NCBI GenBank assembly: GCA_937901025.1
Contig: CALCGR010000160.1
Location: 1-33,995, forward strand
Direction of reading: 5' to 3'
Source: an uncultured Bacteroidales bacterium
GTDB lineage: Bacteria; Bacteroidota; Bacteroidia; Bacteroidales; Paludibacteraceae
Length of the DNA: 33,995 nucleotides
The notes below the pieces were generated by a model. That model did no database searches. It was not told the origin of the DNA and was given only the letters and a program-made list of their open reading frames with translations. A program made the translations under genes and the position numbers. This document shows positions 7,843-15,468 of the stretch, piece after piece (within the stretch, counting starts at the first letter, position 1; every line of letters starts with the position of its first letter).

Positions 7843-9099
7843 ATGATTTACAAAGCGAATCTTATTTTTACTCCCACCAAGGACGCGTTTGAGATGATCC
7901 CTAACGGATATATCCACGTCAAGGAGGATGGCAAGATTGCGGGTGTGTACAAGACCCTGCCCGCTAAGTTAAGTAAGGAGCCCGTCACCGATTACGGGGA
8001 TAAGTTACTTATCCCGGCCTTCTACGACTTGCACGTCCACGCGCCGCAGTACCGCAACCTGGGACTGGCGATGGACCTGAAGTTACTGGAGTGGCTCAAT
8101 ACCTATACGTTCCCGGAGGAGAGTAAGTTCCGCGATAACCAATATGCCGAACACGTCTATCGGCGGTTCGTTCACGAGTTATGGATGCAAGGTACGATGC
8201 GCAGTAGCGTCTTTGCTTCGGCCCATCCCGAGGCTACCCGTATCCTGATGTCCCTCTTCCGCGAAGCGGGACTGGGTGCGTACGTGGGTCTGGTAGGAAT
8301 GGATAGGAACTGTCCGGAGGCGGTACAAAACACGACCGAGCAGGTGCAGGCGTTTTTAGAGGACGTAGTCAAGGAGTCCGATCCGCTGGTAAGACCGATT
8401 ATCACCCCGCGTTTCATTCCGACCTGTTCGCGCGGGATGCTGAAGATGATGGGGGAGAAGGCCAAAGCGTACCGATTGCCCGTACAGAGTCACCTGAGCG
8501 AGAACAGAGACGAGATCCGTTGGGTGCGCCGGCTGATGCCGGAGACGATTTGTTACGCTGACGGCTACCGTAAGTACGGATTGTTAGGGGAGACCCCGAC
8601 GCTGATGGCGCATTGCTGTTATACGCGGGGTATAGAGTTAAGGATGATCAAACGTCATAAGGTGATGGTGGTGCATTGTCCGACATCGAACTGCAACCTC
8701 GGGTCGGGGGCTGCCCCCATCCGCCGGTTCCTGGATAAGGGGATACCCGTAGCGTTGGGTACGGATGTGTCGGGCGGACATAACCTGTCCGTGCTGCGCG
8801 TGATGCAGTACGCCATCCAGACCTCTAAGCTCTACCAACTCCTCACCCCGCGTAAGGCGTTCTTGAAGGTGAGCGAAGCGTTCTATCTGGCAACGAAGTC
8901 CGGAGGATCGTTCTTTGGCCAATGCGGTAGTTTTGAAAAAGGGTACGACTTTGATGCTCTGGTGGTGGATGACGCTTACCTCAATCACGAACACTACGAA
9001 CTCAATCAACGCATCGAACGATATATCTTCCTCGGCGACGACAGGGATATCAAGGTAAGGTTCTGTGCGGGCAAAGAAATACAAGAACCCCGATTGTGA
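7843..9099 (+). CDS. guaD: Guanine deaminase
   Basis: This enzyme hydrolyses guanine to xanthine and ammonia in purine salvage or catabolism in the cytoplasm. The 418-aa protein belongs to the metal-dependent amidohydrolase superfamily. Metal ligands are visible as HVHAPQ (H64, H66), H217 in QSHLSEN, H257 in MAHCC and D308 in GTDVSGG. The HAPQY and GTDVSGGHN signatures separate guanine deaminase from other amidohydrolases such as cytosine deaminase or atrazine hydrolases. The RFIPTCS segment also fits the family. The start ATG 7843 follows a spacer made entirely of heptamer repeats, so there is no ribosome-binding site of the usual kind. The stop overlaps the next GTG start (GTGA). Confidence 0.92.
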   Translation: MIYKANLIFTPTKDAFEMIPNGYIHVKEDGKIAGVYKTLPAKLSKEPVTDYGDKLLIPAFYDLHVHAPQYRNLGLAMDLKLLEWLNTYTFPEESKFRDNQYAEHVYRRFVHELWMQGTMRSSVFASAHPEATRILMSLFREAGLGAYVGLVGMDRNCPEAVQNTTEQVQAFLEDVVKESDPLVRPIITPRFIPTCSRGMLKMMGEKAKAYRLPVQSHLSENRDEIRWVRRLMPETICYADGYRKYGLLGETPTLMAHCCYTRGIELRMIKRHKVMVVHCPTSNCNLGSGAAPIRRFLDKGIPVALGTDVSGGHNLSVLRVMQYAIQTSKLYQLLTPRKAFLKVSEAFYLATKSGGSFFGQCGSFEKGYDFDALVVDDAYLNHEHYELNQRIERYIFLGDDRDIKVRFCAGKEIQEPRL

Positions 9100-9791
9100 A
9101 ACAACTGATTGTACCCGAACATAGAAGACTGAGTTGGTACCTGGCGGCCGAAGAGTATATCGGTCGTCACTATCCCCTCACCGAAGAAGTGGTTTTCTTT
9201 TGGTGGGTTCCACCGACGGTCATCTACGGGCGCCATCAGGTGAAGGAAAACGAGGTGAACCTGACTTACTGCCAATCCCACGGCGTGGACCTTGTCCGGC
9301 GCAAGAGCGGGGGAGGCTGTGTCTATGCCGACGAGGGGAACCTGATGACGTCCTTCATCTCGCCCTCCCCCCATAGCGAGGCGGTCTTTCAGCAGTACCT
9401 CGACACGATGGCGGGGGCGTTGCAACGCTTGGGCGTGAATGCGGTCAAGACCGAACATAACGATATCCTCGTATCGACAGCGGAGGGGGAGCATAAGATT
9501 TCCGGCAATGCCTGTTATGCCATCCCTACAGGAACGATTGTGCACGGCACCTTATTATATAATGTAGACTTCGATGCCTTGCAGCAGGCGATCACCCCTT
9601 CGCCGACAAAACTGGATAAGCACGGGGTAGCATCGGTTCGGCAACGGGTGATGAACATCGCCCCAATGCTGAAGGTGAAGAATGTTAAACAACTGAGCGA
9701 GTGTCTGGCTTCCGACCTGACGGACGGACAGCTCATACTCACCGAACAAGAGATAGAAGCAATCAATGAAATCGAACAACAGAACTATTAG
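9096..9791 (+). CDS. Lipoate-protein ligase A family protein (short form)
   Basis: This protein is expected to attach lipoate to the lipoyl domains of 2-oxoacid dehydrogenases or GcvH through a lipoyl-AMP intermediate. The 231-aa protein contains the LplA/BPL catalytic fold with RRKSGGG at 68-74, VYADEGNL shortly after, and the catalytic Lys134 in KISGNA. It lacks the roughly 90-residue C-terminal accessory domain of E. coli LplA, so it may need a separate partner protein or be an octanoyl/lipoyl transferase of the LipM/LipL type. The start is GTG at 9096, overlapping the guaD stop; no better start exists at the N-terminus. It overlaps the acyltransferase gene by 26 nt. Confidence 0.85.
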   Translation: MKQLIVPEHRRLSWYLAAEEYIGRHYPLTEEVVFFWWVPPTVIYGRHQVKENEVNLTYCQSHGVDLVRRKSGGGCVYADEGNLMTSFISPSPHSEAVFQQYLDTMAGALQRLGVNAVKTEHNDILVSTAEGEHKISGNACYAIPTGTIVHGTLLYNVDFDALQQAITPSPTKLDKHGVASVRQRVMNIAPMLKVKNVKQLSECLASDLTDGQLILTEQEIEAINEIEQQNY

Positions 9792-10752
9792 GGCCTATCA
9801 TACGGGGGCTATCCTCGCCCTCACGGACTGGTTTACTATTGTGCCGCTCATCGAATGGGTAGGGTGCAAGACCACGTCCTATTGGCATATGCACTTCACC
9901 AACAAGGAGCACATCAAACAGGATATCCGTCACGGGGCACTGTTTTTGACCAATCACCGCGATATATGTATCGACCCGGCGTTTCTGAGTATGATGCTCC
10001 GCAAGCGGTTCGGTATCCGTCCGTTCATCGCCATCGGGAATAACCTATTTGGCAAGTGGTGGATCGAACCCTTCGTGAGGTTCAACCGCTGCTTCGTGGT
10101 CAAACGCGGCGGCTCGCCTCGTGAGTTGATGGTGCATTCGGCTGTGATGAGCGAATATATCCACCATTTGCGGGAACGGCATAAGAGTATATGGATGGCG
10201 CAGCGCGAGGGACGCGCCAAGGACGGCAATGACCTGACGCAACCCGCCATTCTGAAGATGCTCACCATGGGACAAGACTCCTTCCTCGACGCTATCCGAG
10301 CCCTGAATATCTGTCCCGTCAGCCTTAACTACGAGTACGACCCGTGCGACTACCTCAAGGCTGCCGAGATGCAACTCAAACGCGATAACCCCGAGTGGAA
10401 GAAATCGAAACAGGATGACCTTACGTCGATGCACACCGGTATATGGGGGTATAAAGGAAGGGTTGTCTTCCGCGTGACGGAGAGTATCAACCGCTGGCTT
10501 GATACGGTGGACCTCAGTGGGCTCAGTCGTAATGACCAGGTGTTGGCGGTTGCTCATCAGATAGATAAACAGATCCACCAAGCCTACGAACTCTATGAGC
10601 GTGGCACGGATTTTGATAAGTATATAGAGAGTCGTCTCGCCCTCATCGACATCCCCAATAAGGATGAGCACTTCCTGCGCGAACGACTGTACGAAATGTA
10701 TAATAACCCTGTTAAGAATTATGAAAAGAGCTATCTTCCCGGGGAGTTTTGA
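9766..10752 (+). CDS. 1-acyl-sn-glycerol-3-phosphate acyltransferase (PlsC-like)
   Basis: This 328-aa protein has the glycerolphosphate acyltransferase block I NHRDICID (NHx4D) at about 63-70. Its block III counterpart QREGRAKDG lies near 146-154, with the FVVKRG segment between them. It probably acylates a lysophospholipid or a related acceptor at the inner membrane, but the acceptor is not certain. The family member here is longer than a minimal PlsC, with an extra helical C-terminal region of about 130 residues. An N-terminal hydrophobic stretch (AILALTDWFTIVPLIEW) could associate with the membrane. It overlaps lplA-like upstream by 26 nt and coaD downstream by 32 nt, indicating tight co-transcription. 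Confidence 0.82.
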   Translation: MKSNNRTIRAYHTGAILALTDWFTIVPLIEWVGCKTTSYWHMHFTNKEHIKQDIRHGALFLTNHRDICIDPAFLSMMLRKRFGIRPFIAIGNNLFGKWWIEPFVRFNRCFVVKRGGSPRELMVHSAVMSEYIHHLRERHKSIWMAQREGRAKDGNDLTQPAILKMLTMGQDSFLDAIRALNICPVSLNYEYDPCDYLKAAEMQLKRDNPEWKKSKQDDLTSMHTGIWGYKGRVVFRVTESINRWLDTVDLSGLSRNDQVLAVAHQIDKQIHQAYELYERGTDFDKYIESRLALIDIPNKDEHFLRERLYEMYNNPVKNYEKSYLPGEF

Positions 10753-11173
10753 TCCCTTTACCATCGGACACGACGATATAGTGCAACGTGGCCTGAAGAT
10801 CTTCGATGAAGTCATCATCGGTATTGGTCGCAATAGTCAGAAACACGAGACCTTCCCCATTCGCGAACGCGAAGCGGCGATTCAAAAGATTTACAAGGAC
10901 AACCCGCGGGTACGTGTCATGATTTATGACGGCCTGACCTACGAGTTTGCGAAGGCCAATGACGCGCAGTTCATCCTGCGCGGCGTACGCGGAATGGCGG
11001 ATTATGAGTACGAGCGCAACCTCGCGGAGGCGAACCTCCATCTGGGAGGTATCGAGACGATCCTGCTCTATACCCGTCCCGAACTGGCATATATCTCCTC
11101 CTCGCTCGTGCGCGACCTATGCCAGTATAACCAAGATGTGTCTTCGCTCGTGCCCAATAACAAGAAACTATGA
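10721..11173 (+). CDS. coaD: Phosphopantetheine adenylyltransferase
   Basis: This enzyme transfers AMP from ATP to 4'-phosphopantetheine, the penultimate step of coenzyme A synthesis. The 150-aa length is typical when ATG 10721 is used; an earlier in-frame start would add 19 residues unlike the family. The nucleotidyltransferase motif GSFDPFTIGH spans 8-17, FILRGVRG lies at 84-91 and ISSSLVR at 125-131, the last being the ISSTxVR ATP-binding motif with one conservative change. The first 32 nt lie inside the end of the acyltransferase gene, and the stop overlaps the next ATG (ATGA). Confidence 0.96.
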   Translation: MKRAIFPGSFDPFTIGHDDIVQRGLKIFDEVIIGIGRNSQKHETFPIREREAAIQKIYKDNPRVRVMIYDGLTYEFAKANDAQFILRGVRGMADYEYERNLAEANLHLGGIETILLYTRPELAYISSSLVRDLCQYNQDVSSLVPNNKKL

Positions 11174-12768
11174 GGAAATATATATTTTTAGTGATTTTCT
11201 TAACGCTCCTCCCCTTTGAGGGGAGGTCGGGTGGGGTCTCCGACCGCACGTATAATCTTGATAAGAACCTGAGCATCTACTACGATGTGATGCGGCAGAT
11301 CGATATGAACTATGTCGATACACTCAACTATAAGGACCTCACCGAGACGGCCATCAATGCGATGCTCAAGAAGATTGACCCCTATACCGTCTATTATCCT
11401 AAGACCAAGGACGATGAGCTGAAGATGATGACCACAGGCAAGTATGGCGGTATCGGTGCTATCATTCAGCAGCGACCCGCCAAGGGGTTCAAGCAGGACA
11501 AGAAAGACAAGGACCGCATCACCATCATCGCCAATCCGTACGAGGGTAAGCCCGCACAGAAAAACGGTATCCTCTCCGGCGATAGGATTATCAGCGTCAA
11601 TGGGTGGAGTACGAAAGACCAACCCTTGGATGAGGTCAGTGATCACCTGCGCGGGGTACCCGGAACGACGGTCACCCTGCGTCTTGAACGCGAGGGACAG
11701 AAAAAACCGTTCGAGCAAACCCTCATCCGTGAGGAGGTGCGTATCGATCCCATCGAATATGCGAAACTCATTGAGGACAGTATCATCTATATCTCCCTTC
11801 GGGAGTTTACGGCGGGTTGCGCCAATGACTTCGCCAACGAACTCAATCGTCTTGTCAAGCAAGGCGGCAAGCGTCTCATCTTCGACCTGCGCGGCAATGG
11901 CGGCGGCATCGTCGATGAGGCCGTGAATATCATCAGTAACTTCGTCGAACGCGGAACGGAGGTGGTCTATACCAAAGGTAAGATCCGTGCCTATAACCGT
12001 AGTTATGTCACGACCTCCTATCCCGCTTATCCCGAGATGCCGGTCATCATTCTCGTGGACCGCAACTCCGCTTCCGCCAGTGAGATCGTCAGCGGGAGCC
12101 TGCAAGACCTCCATCGCGCTACGTTGATAGGCGAGCGAACCTTCGGTAAGGGACTGGTGCAAAACCTCAGACCCGTAGCCTATGACGGACACCTGAAGGT
12201 CACTACCTCGAAGTATTACTTGCCCTCCGGCCGTTGCATTCAGGCCATCGACTATGCCGACCGGCAGAAAGGGAAGGAACTCAAAAAAGACACCGCGGGC
12301 GGTATCCTGCCCGATATCGTGATGGCGGATAGTCAGAAAGTGGATATAGCCTATACCCTCTTCATCAATAATTTGTTCTTTGACTACTCCGTGCGTTATC
12401 ATCGCTCGCGCCCTACCATCGCCCCTGCCGACTCGTTCGAAGTGAGCGATGAAGAACTCGAGGAGTTCTGCGCTTTCCTCGACGAACAGGAGTTCACCTA
12501 CGAGACCGAAACCGGTAAGTATTTCCGCGATTTGCTGAATATGGCGGAACACGAGGACCTGGATTCCGCGACCATCGCGGCACTCAAACAGTTTGAACCC
12601 GCCCTCAAGCCGAACTTCCGCACAGCGATAGAGAGACATAAGGACGAAATCAAACTCATGCTCGGTGCCGAGATCGTCGAGCGTTATTACTTCCAACGCG
12701 GACGCTTCGGGTTCATGCTCCGCGACGATAAAGTCTATGACCGAGCCATTGAAGAAATAAAGAAATAG
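11170..12768 (+). CDS. C-terminal processing peptidase, S41 family, with PDZ domain
   Basis: This is a periplasmic serine protease of the CtpA/Prc type that trims or degrades exported proteins. The 532-aa protein has a short N-terminal hydrophobic stretch (residues 4-16) and a PDZ domain around 85-165 (GILSGDRIISVNGWST). The S41 core follows, with DLRGNGGG near 238-245, the nucleophile Ser302 in NSASASE and general base Lys327 in FGKGLVQ, spaced 25 residues apart as in E. coli Prc (S430/K455). Residues 14-23 of the signal region are encoded by a hairpin repeat that has a second copy in pheS. It starts at ATG 11170, overlapping coaD by 4 nt. The stop codon is the end of the first GAAATAG heptamer in the following spacer. 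Confidence 0.92.
   Translation: MRKYIFLVIFLTLLPFEGRSGGVSDRTYNLDKNLSIYYDVMRQIDMNYVDTLNYKDLTETAINAMLKKIDPYTVYYPKTKDDELKMMTTGKYGGIGAIIQQRPAKGFKQDKKDKDRITIIANPYEGKPAQKNGILSGDRIISVNGWSTKDQPLDEVSDHLRGVPGTTVTLRLEREGQKKPFEQTLIREEVRIDPIEYAKLIEDSIIYISLREFTAGCANDFANELNRLVKQGGKRLIFDLRGNGGGIVDEAVNIISNFVERGTEVVYTKGKIRAYNRSYVTTSYPAYPEMPVIILVDRNSASASEIVSGSLQDLHRATLIGERTFGKGLVQNLRPVAYDGHLKVTTSKYYLPSGRCIQAIDYADRQKGKELKKDTAGGILPDIVMADSQKVDIAYTLFINNLFFDYSVRYHRSRPTIAPADSFEVSDEELEEFCAFLDEQEFTYETETGKYFRDLLNMAEHEDLDSATIAALKQFEPALKPNFRTAIERHKDEIKLMLGAEIVERYYFQRGRFGFMLRDDKVYDRAIEEIKK
11208..11245 (+). repeat. Hairpin repeat inside the S41 peptidase signal region
   Basis: CCTCCCC (11208-11214) pairs with GGGGAGG (11220-11226) around a TTTGA loop. 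GGTCGG (11225-11230) can alternatively pair with CCGACC (11240-11245). The element 11209-11238 aligns closely with 32323-32350 in pheS, with two short gaps and two substitutions. It contributes codons for LPFEGRSGGV. Confidence 0.8.
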
Positions 12769-12789
12769 GAAATAGGAAATAGGATAAAA
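12762..12789 (+). repeat. GAAATAG heptamer array after the S41 peptidase gene
   Basis: Three exact GAAATAG heptamers at 12762-12782 are followed by GATAAAA. The first contains the TAG stop of the peptidase gene. The array makes up most of the 34-nt spacer before the C1 peptidase gene. Confidence 0.88.
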
Positions 12790-12802
12790 AAATAATACGA
12801 TT

Positions 12803-13999
12803 ATGCAAAAAACGTTGATTGCCATGTTGCTCTTAACGAGCCTGACATTGTCGGCTCAAGAAGTTGACGAATCTAAAAAAGATTCCGGTTTTGTATTTAC
12901 CACGGTGGATAGTGTCGCTATCACGCCCGTGAAGGACCAGCACCGCAGTGGCACCTGCTGGGCGTTCAGTACCTTAGGATTCCTCGAGTCCGAACTCATT
13001 CGTATGGGCAAGGGCGTGTATGACCTGAGCGAGATGTATGTCGTCAGCAAGACGATGATGGATCGCGCCGAGTATACGGTCCGTATGTATGGCGACGTTA
13101 AGTTCGCTGCGGGCGGCAGTGCGTACGATGTCATCTATTGTATGAAAAGCTATGGTCTCGTACCCCAATCGGCGATGCCGGGGATGCGGTATGGAGTGAC
13201 CCCTGCCGACACGTTACCCGTACACGGCGAACTGGTAGCGGTAGCGAGCGGGTTCCTCAAAGGTTTATATAGTCAGAAACGCTTGACGCCGGTGTGGAAA
13301 GAGGCTTTCCAAGCCATCTACGACACGTACCTTGGAGCGTGCCCGACGAGTTTTGAATATAACGGTAAGACCTATACCCCGCAATCGTTTGTGAAGAGTC
13401 TCGGACTCAATGCCGACGATTACGTATCCATCACCTCCTATACCCACCATCCTTTCTATCAGCGTTTCGCATTGGAGGTACCCGATAACTGGCGTATGGA
13501 CGAGATGTATAACGTACCCCTCGAGGACTTGATGCGCATCATCGATAACGCGATAGCCAATGGTTATACGATGGCTTGGGGGGCGGACGTGAGTGAGAAC
13601 GGGTTTACCCGCCAAGGGATTGGTGTCGTGCCCGATGAGGATAACGGTGCCGACCTGACGGGCAGCGATATGGCGAAGTGGCTGAATATGTCAGCGGATA
13701 AGAAAAAAGAGAAACTGACGGAGAAACCCTTGCCGGAGAAAGTCATCACCCAACTCATGCGTCAGCAGGCGTTCGATATGTGGGACACCACCGATGACCA
13801 CGGAATGCAGATCTTCGGTACCGCCACCGACCAGAACGGCAAGCGGTATTACATGATTAAGAACTCATGGGGGAGTGTAAAAAGCAAGTACCACGGTATC
13901 TGGTATGTCAGTGAGGCGTTCATGCAATACAAGACGAACGATATCCTCGTTCACAAGAACGCCATTCCGAAAGACATCCGCAAAAAATTAGGGCTCTAA
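12803..13999 (+). CDS. Secreted C1-family cysteine peptidase (bleomycin hydrolase/PepC-like)
   Basis: This 398-aa peptidase of the C1B group probably works as an aminopeptidase. The catalytic residues are visible: Cys52 in SGTCWAFST, His333 in DDHGMQ and Asn354 in KNSWG, each in the standard papain-fold context. Residues 1-18 form a signal peptide ending LSA, so unlike classical cytoplasmic PepC the enzyme is exported. A large insertion between the Cys and His blocks is usual for the C1B group. The start is ATG 12803 after the GAAATAG repeat spacer; no promoter of the TTTG/TAnnTTTG type is visible there, so it is probably the last gene of the operon. Its stop lies in the loop of a bidirectional terminator. 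Confidence 0.9.
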   Translation: MQKTLIAMLLLTSLTLSAQEVDESKKDSGFVFTTVDSVAITPVKDQHRSGTCWAFSTLGFLESELIRMGKGVYDLSEMYVVSKTMMDRAEYTVRMYGDVKFAAGGSAYDVIYCMKSYGLVPQSAMPGMRYGVTPADTLPVHGELVAVASGFLKGLYSQKRLTPVWKEAFQAIYDTYLGACPTSFEYNGKTYTPQSFVKSLGLNADDYVSITSYTHHPFYQRFALEVPDNWRMDEMYNVPLEDLMRIIDNAIANGYTMAWGADVSENGFTRQGIGVVPDEDNGADLTGSDMAKWLNMSADKKKEKLTEKPLPEKVITQLMRQQAFDMWDTTDDHGMQIFGTATDQNGKRYYMIKNSWGSVKSKYHGIWYVSEAFMQYKTNDILVHKNAIPKDIRKKLGL

Positions 14000-14013
14000 G
14001 GTCCTAATTTTTT
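13982..14013. terminator. Bidirectional rho-independent-type terminator
   Basis: AAAAAATTAGG (13982-13992) pairs perfectly with CCTAATTTTTT (14003-14013) around a 10-nt loop. The A-run on one side and T-run on the other serve both strands. The stop codons of the two convergent genes (TAA at 13997-13999 on plus, TAG at 14006-14004 on minus) lie in or beside the loop. Confidence 0.85.
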
Positions 14014-14360
14014 TTGTCTAACGCCAACTTAGTGGCTTCGCGGTAGGCGACCATCAGACCGCCGGTGCCGAGGAGGGTACCGCCGAAATACCTGACAACC
14101 ACGACCAACATCTTATCGACCCCCGCACTGTCCATTGCTCTGAGGATAGGCAGTCCCGCCGTCCCGTGCGGTTCGCCATCGTCCTTGGTGCGCCATAGGT
14201 CCGGACCTAAACGGTAGGCATAACATACGTGACGCGCATCGTGGTATTTCTTCTTATACCACTCGATGCGAGCCTTTGCCTCATCCTCATTAGCAATCGT
14301 TTCTGCAAAACTAAGGAACTTACTCCCGCGGTCCTTATATATGCCGGTACCCTGAATCAT
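14004..14360 (-). CDS. YigZ/IMPACT-family protein, short form
   Basis: This 118-aa protein matches the UPF0029 domain of the YigZ/IMPACT family: DARHVCYAYRLG (41-52), DDGEPHGTAG near 60-69 and RYFGGTLLGTGGL near 90-102. Family members are about 200 aa with a second, ferredoxin-like (DUF1949) domain. That domain is absent here, because the frame ends in the terminator hairpin about 15 residues after the first domain. The N-terminus is also slightly short. The biochemical function is not established; eukaryotic IMPACT affects translation control. It starts one nucleotide after the prfB stop, so it is probably translated from the same message. It could be a genuine one-domain form or a gene shortened at its 3' end. 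Confidence 0.8.
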   Translation of the reverse strand: MIQGTGIYKDRGSKFLSFAETIANEDEAKARIEWYKKKYHDARHVCYAYRLGPDLWRTKDDGEPHGTAGLPILRAMDSAGVDKMLVVVVRYFGGTLLGTGGLMVAYREATKLALDKKN

Positions 14361-14361
14361 C

Positions 14362-15468
14362 TTAGTCGGGGAACTGCATGAGATAAGCCTTGATGAAAGC
14401 GTCTAAGTCGCCGTCCATGACGGAATCCACATTGTGGGTCTCGTAGTTCGTGCGATGGTCCTTCACGCGACGGTCATCGAACACGTAACTGCGGATCTGC
14501 GAACCCCATTCGATCTTCTTCTTGCCCGCCTCTACCTTCGCTGCCGCCTGACGGCGTTTCTCCAGTTCGAGTTCGTACAACTGCGAGCGCAGATGCCTTA
14601 GGGCATTCTCGCGGTTCTTGGGCTGGTCACGGGTCTCGGTGTTCTCAATGACGATCTCGTCGGGTTGACCCGTCAGCACATTGATGAACTTATAGTGCAA
14701 ACGAACGCCGGACTCTACCTTATTCACGTTCTGTCCACCGGCACCCGAGGAGCGGAAGGTATCCCAACTGATGCCTGCGGGATCGACTTTGATATCGATA
14801 CTGTCATCAATGAGCGGCACCACAAACACCGACGCAAACGAGGTCATTCGTTTGCCTTGGGCGTTGTACGGGCTCACGCGCACGAGACGGTGAACGCCGT
14901 TCTCGGACTTAAGGTAACCATATGCCATGTCGCCTTCGACATTGAAGGTAACGGTCTTGATACCGGCGGCATCGCCCTCTTGGTAGTTGGAGACGGTGAC
15001 TTTATAATCGTGTTTCTCGCAATAACGCTGATACATGCGCATCAGCTGCTCCGCCCAGTCTTGTGCCTCCGTTCCGCCGGCTCCGCTGACGATCTTCAGT
15101 ACGGCGGGCATAGCGTCTTCCTCGTGGGAAAGCATGTTCTTCATCTCCAGGTCCTCGACCATCTGCAGGGCGTTGGCATACGCCTCATCCACCTCGGCTT
15201 CGGTGACGAGTTCGTCTTTGAAGAAGTCGAACGCCAGTTGCAGTTCGTTGGCAGCGGATTGTACGCCCTCGTAACCTTCGATCCAGCGTTTGATGGATTT
15301 GACTTTCTTTAACTGCGCCTCAGCGGCTTTGGCATCGTCCCAGAATCCGGGGGCTTGGGTATGCAGTTCCTCCTCGGATAGTTGCATACGTTTCTCGTCA
15401 ATGGCGAGGTACTGCTTGAGGTGATCCGTTCGTTGTTGGATGTCCTTGAGTTGTTCTATTGTAATCAT
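14362..15468 (-). CDS. prfB: Peptide chain release factor 2
   Basis: This factor recognises UAA and UGA stop codons and releases the finished peptide. The 368-aa protein has the usual four-domain length, the GGQ catalytic tripeptide in SGAGGQNVNKVES and the stop-codon-recognition loop written RVSPYNAQGKRMTSF, with SPY where many RF2 proteins have SPF. The reading frame is continuous from ATG 15468 through QYLAIDEK. There is no in-frame UGA or slippery CUU-UGA at the place where RF2 genes often carry their autoregulatory frameshift. The start overlaps the upstream lipoprotein stop by 4 nt (ATGA), and yigZ-like follows after one base. Confidence 0.96.
   Translation of the reverse strand: MITIEQLKDIQQRTDHLKQYLAIDEKRMQLSEEELHTQAPGFWDDAKAAEAQLKKVKSIKRWIEGYEGVQSAANELQLAFDFFKDELVTEAEVDEAYANALQMVEDLEMKNMLSHEEDAMPAVLKIVSGAGGTEAQDWAEQLMRMYQRYCEKHDYKVTVSNYQEGDAAGIKTVTFNVEGDMAYGYLKSENGVHRLVRVSPYNAQGKRMTSFASVFVVPLIDDSIDIKVDPAGISWDTFRSSGAGGQNVNKVESGVRLHYKFINVLTGQPDEIVIENTETRDQPKNRENALRHLRSQLYELELEKRRQAAAKVEAGKKKIEWGSQIRSYVFDDRRVKDHRTNYETHNVDSVMDGDLDAFIKAYLMQFPD

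Noticed and set aside
10664..10720. Earlier in-frame start for coaD
   Set aside because: It would add 19 residues unlike the family. With ATG 10721 the protein starts MKRAIFPGSFDP, as CoaD proteins do.
11200..12825. Long antisense open frame of 541 codons opposite the S41 peptidase gene
   Set aside because: The plus-strand frame has clear PDZ and S41 catalytic motifs. The opposite frame mirrors it codon for codon, a common effect in this base composition, and has no recognisable domain.
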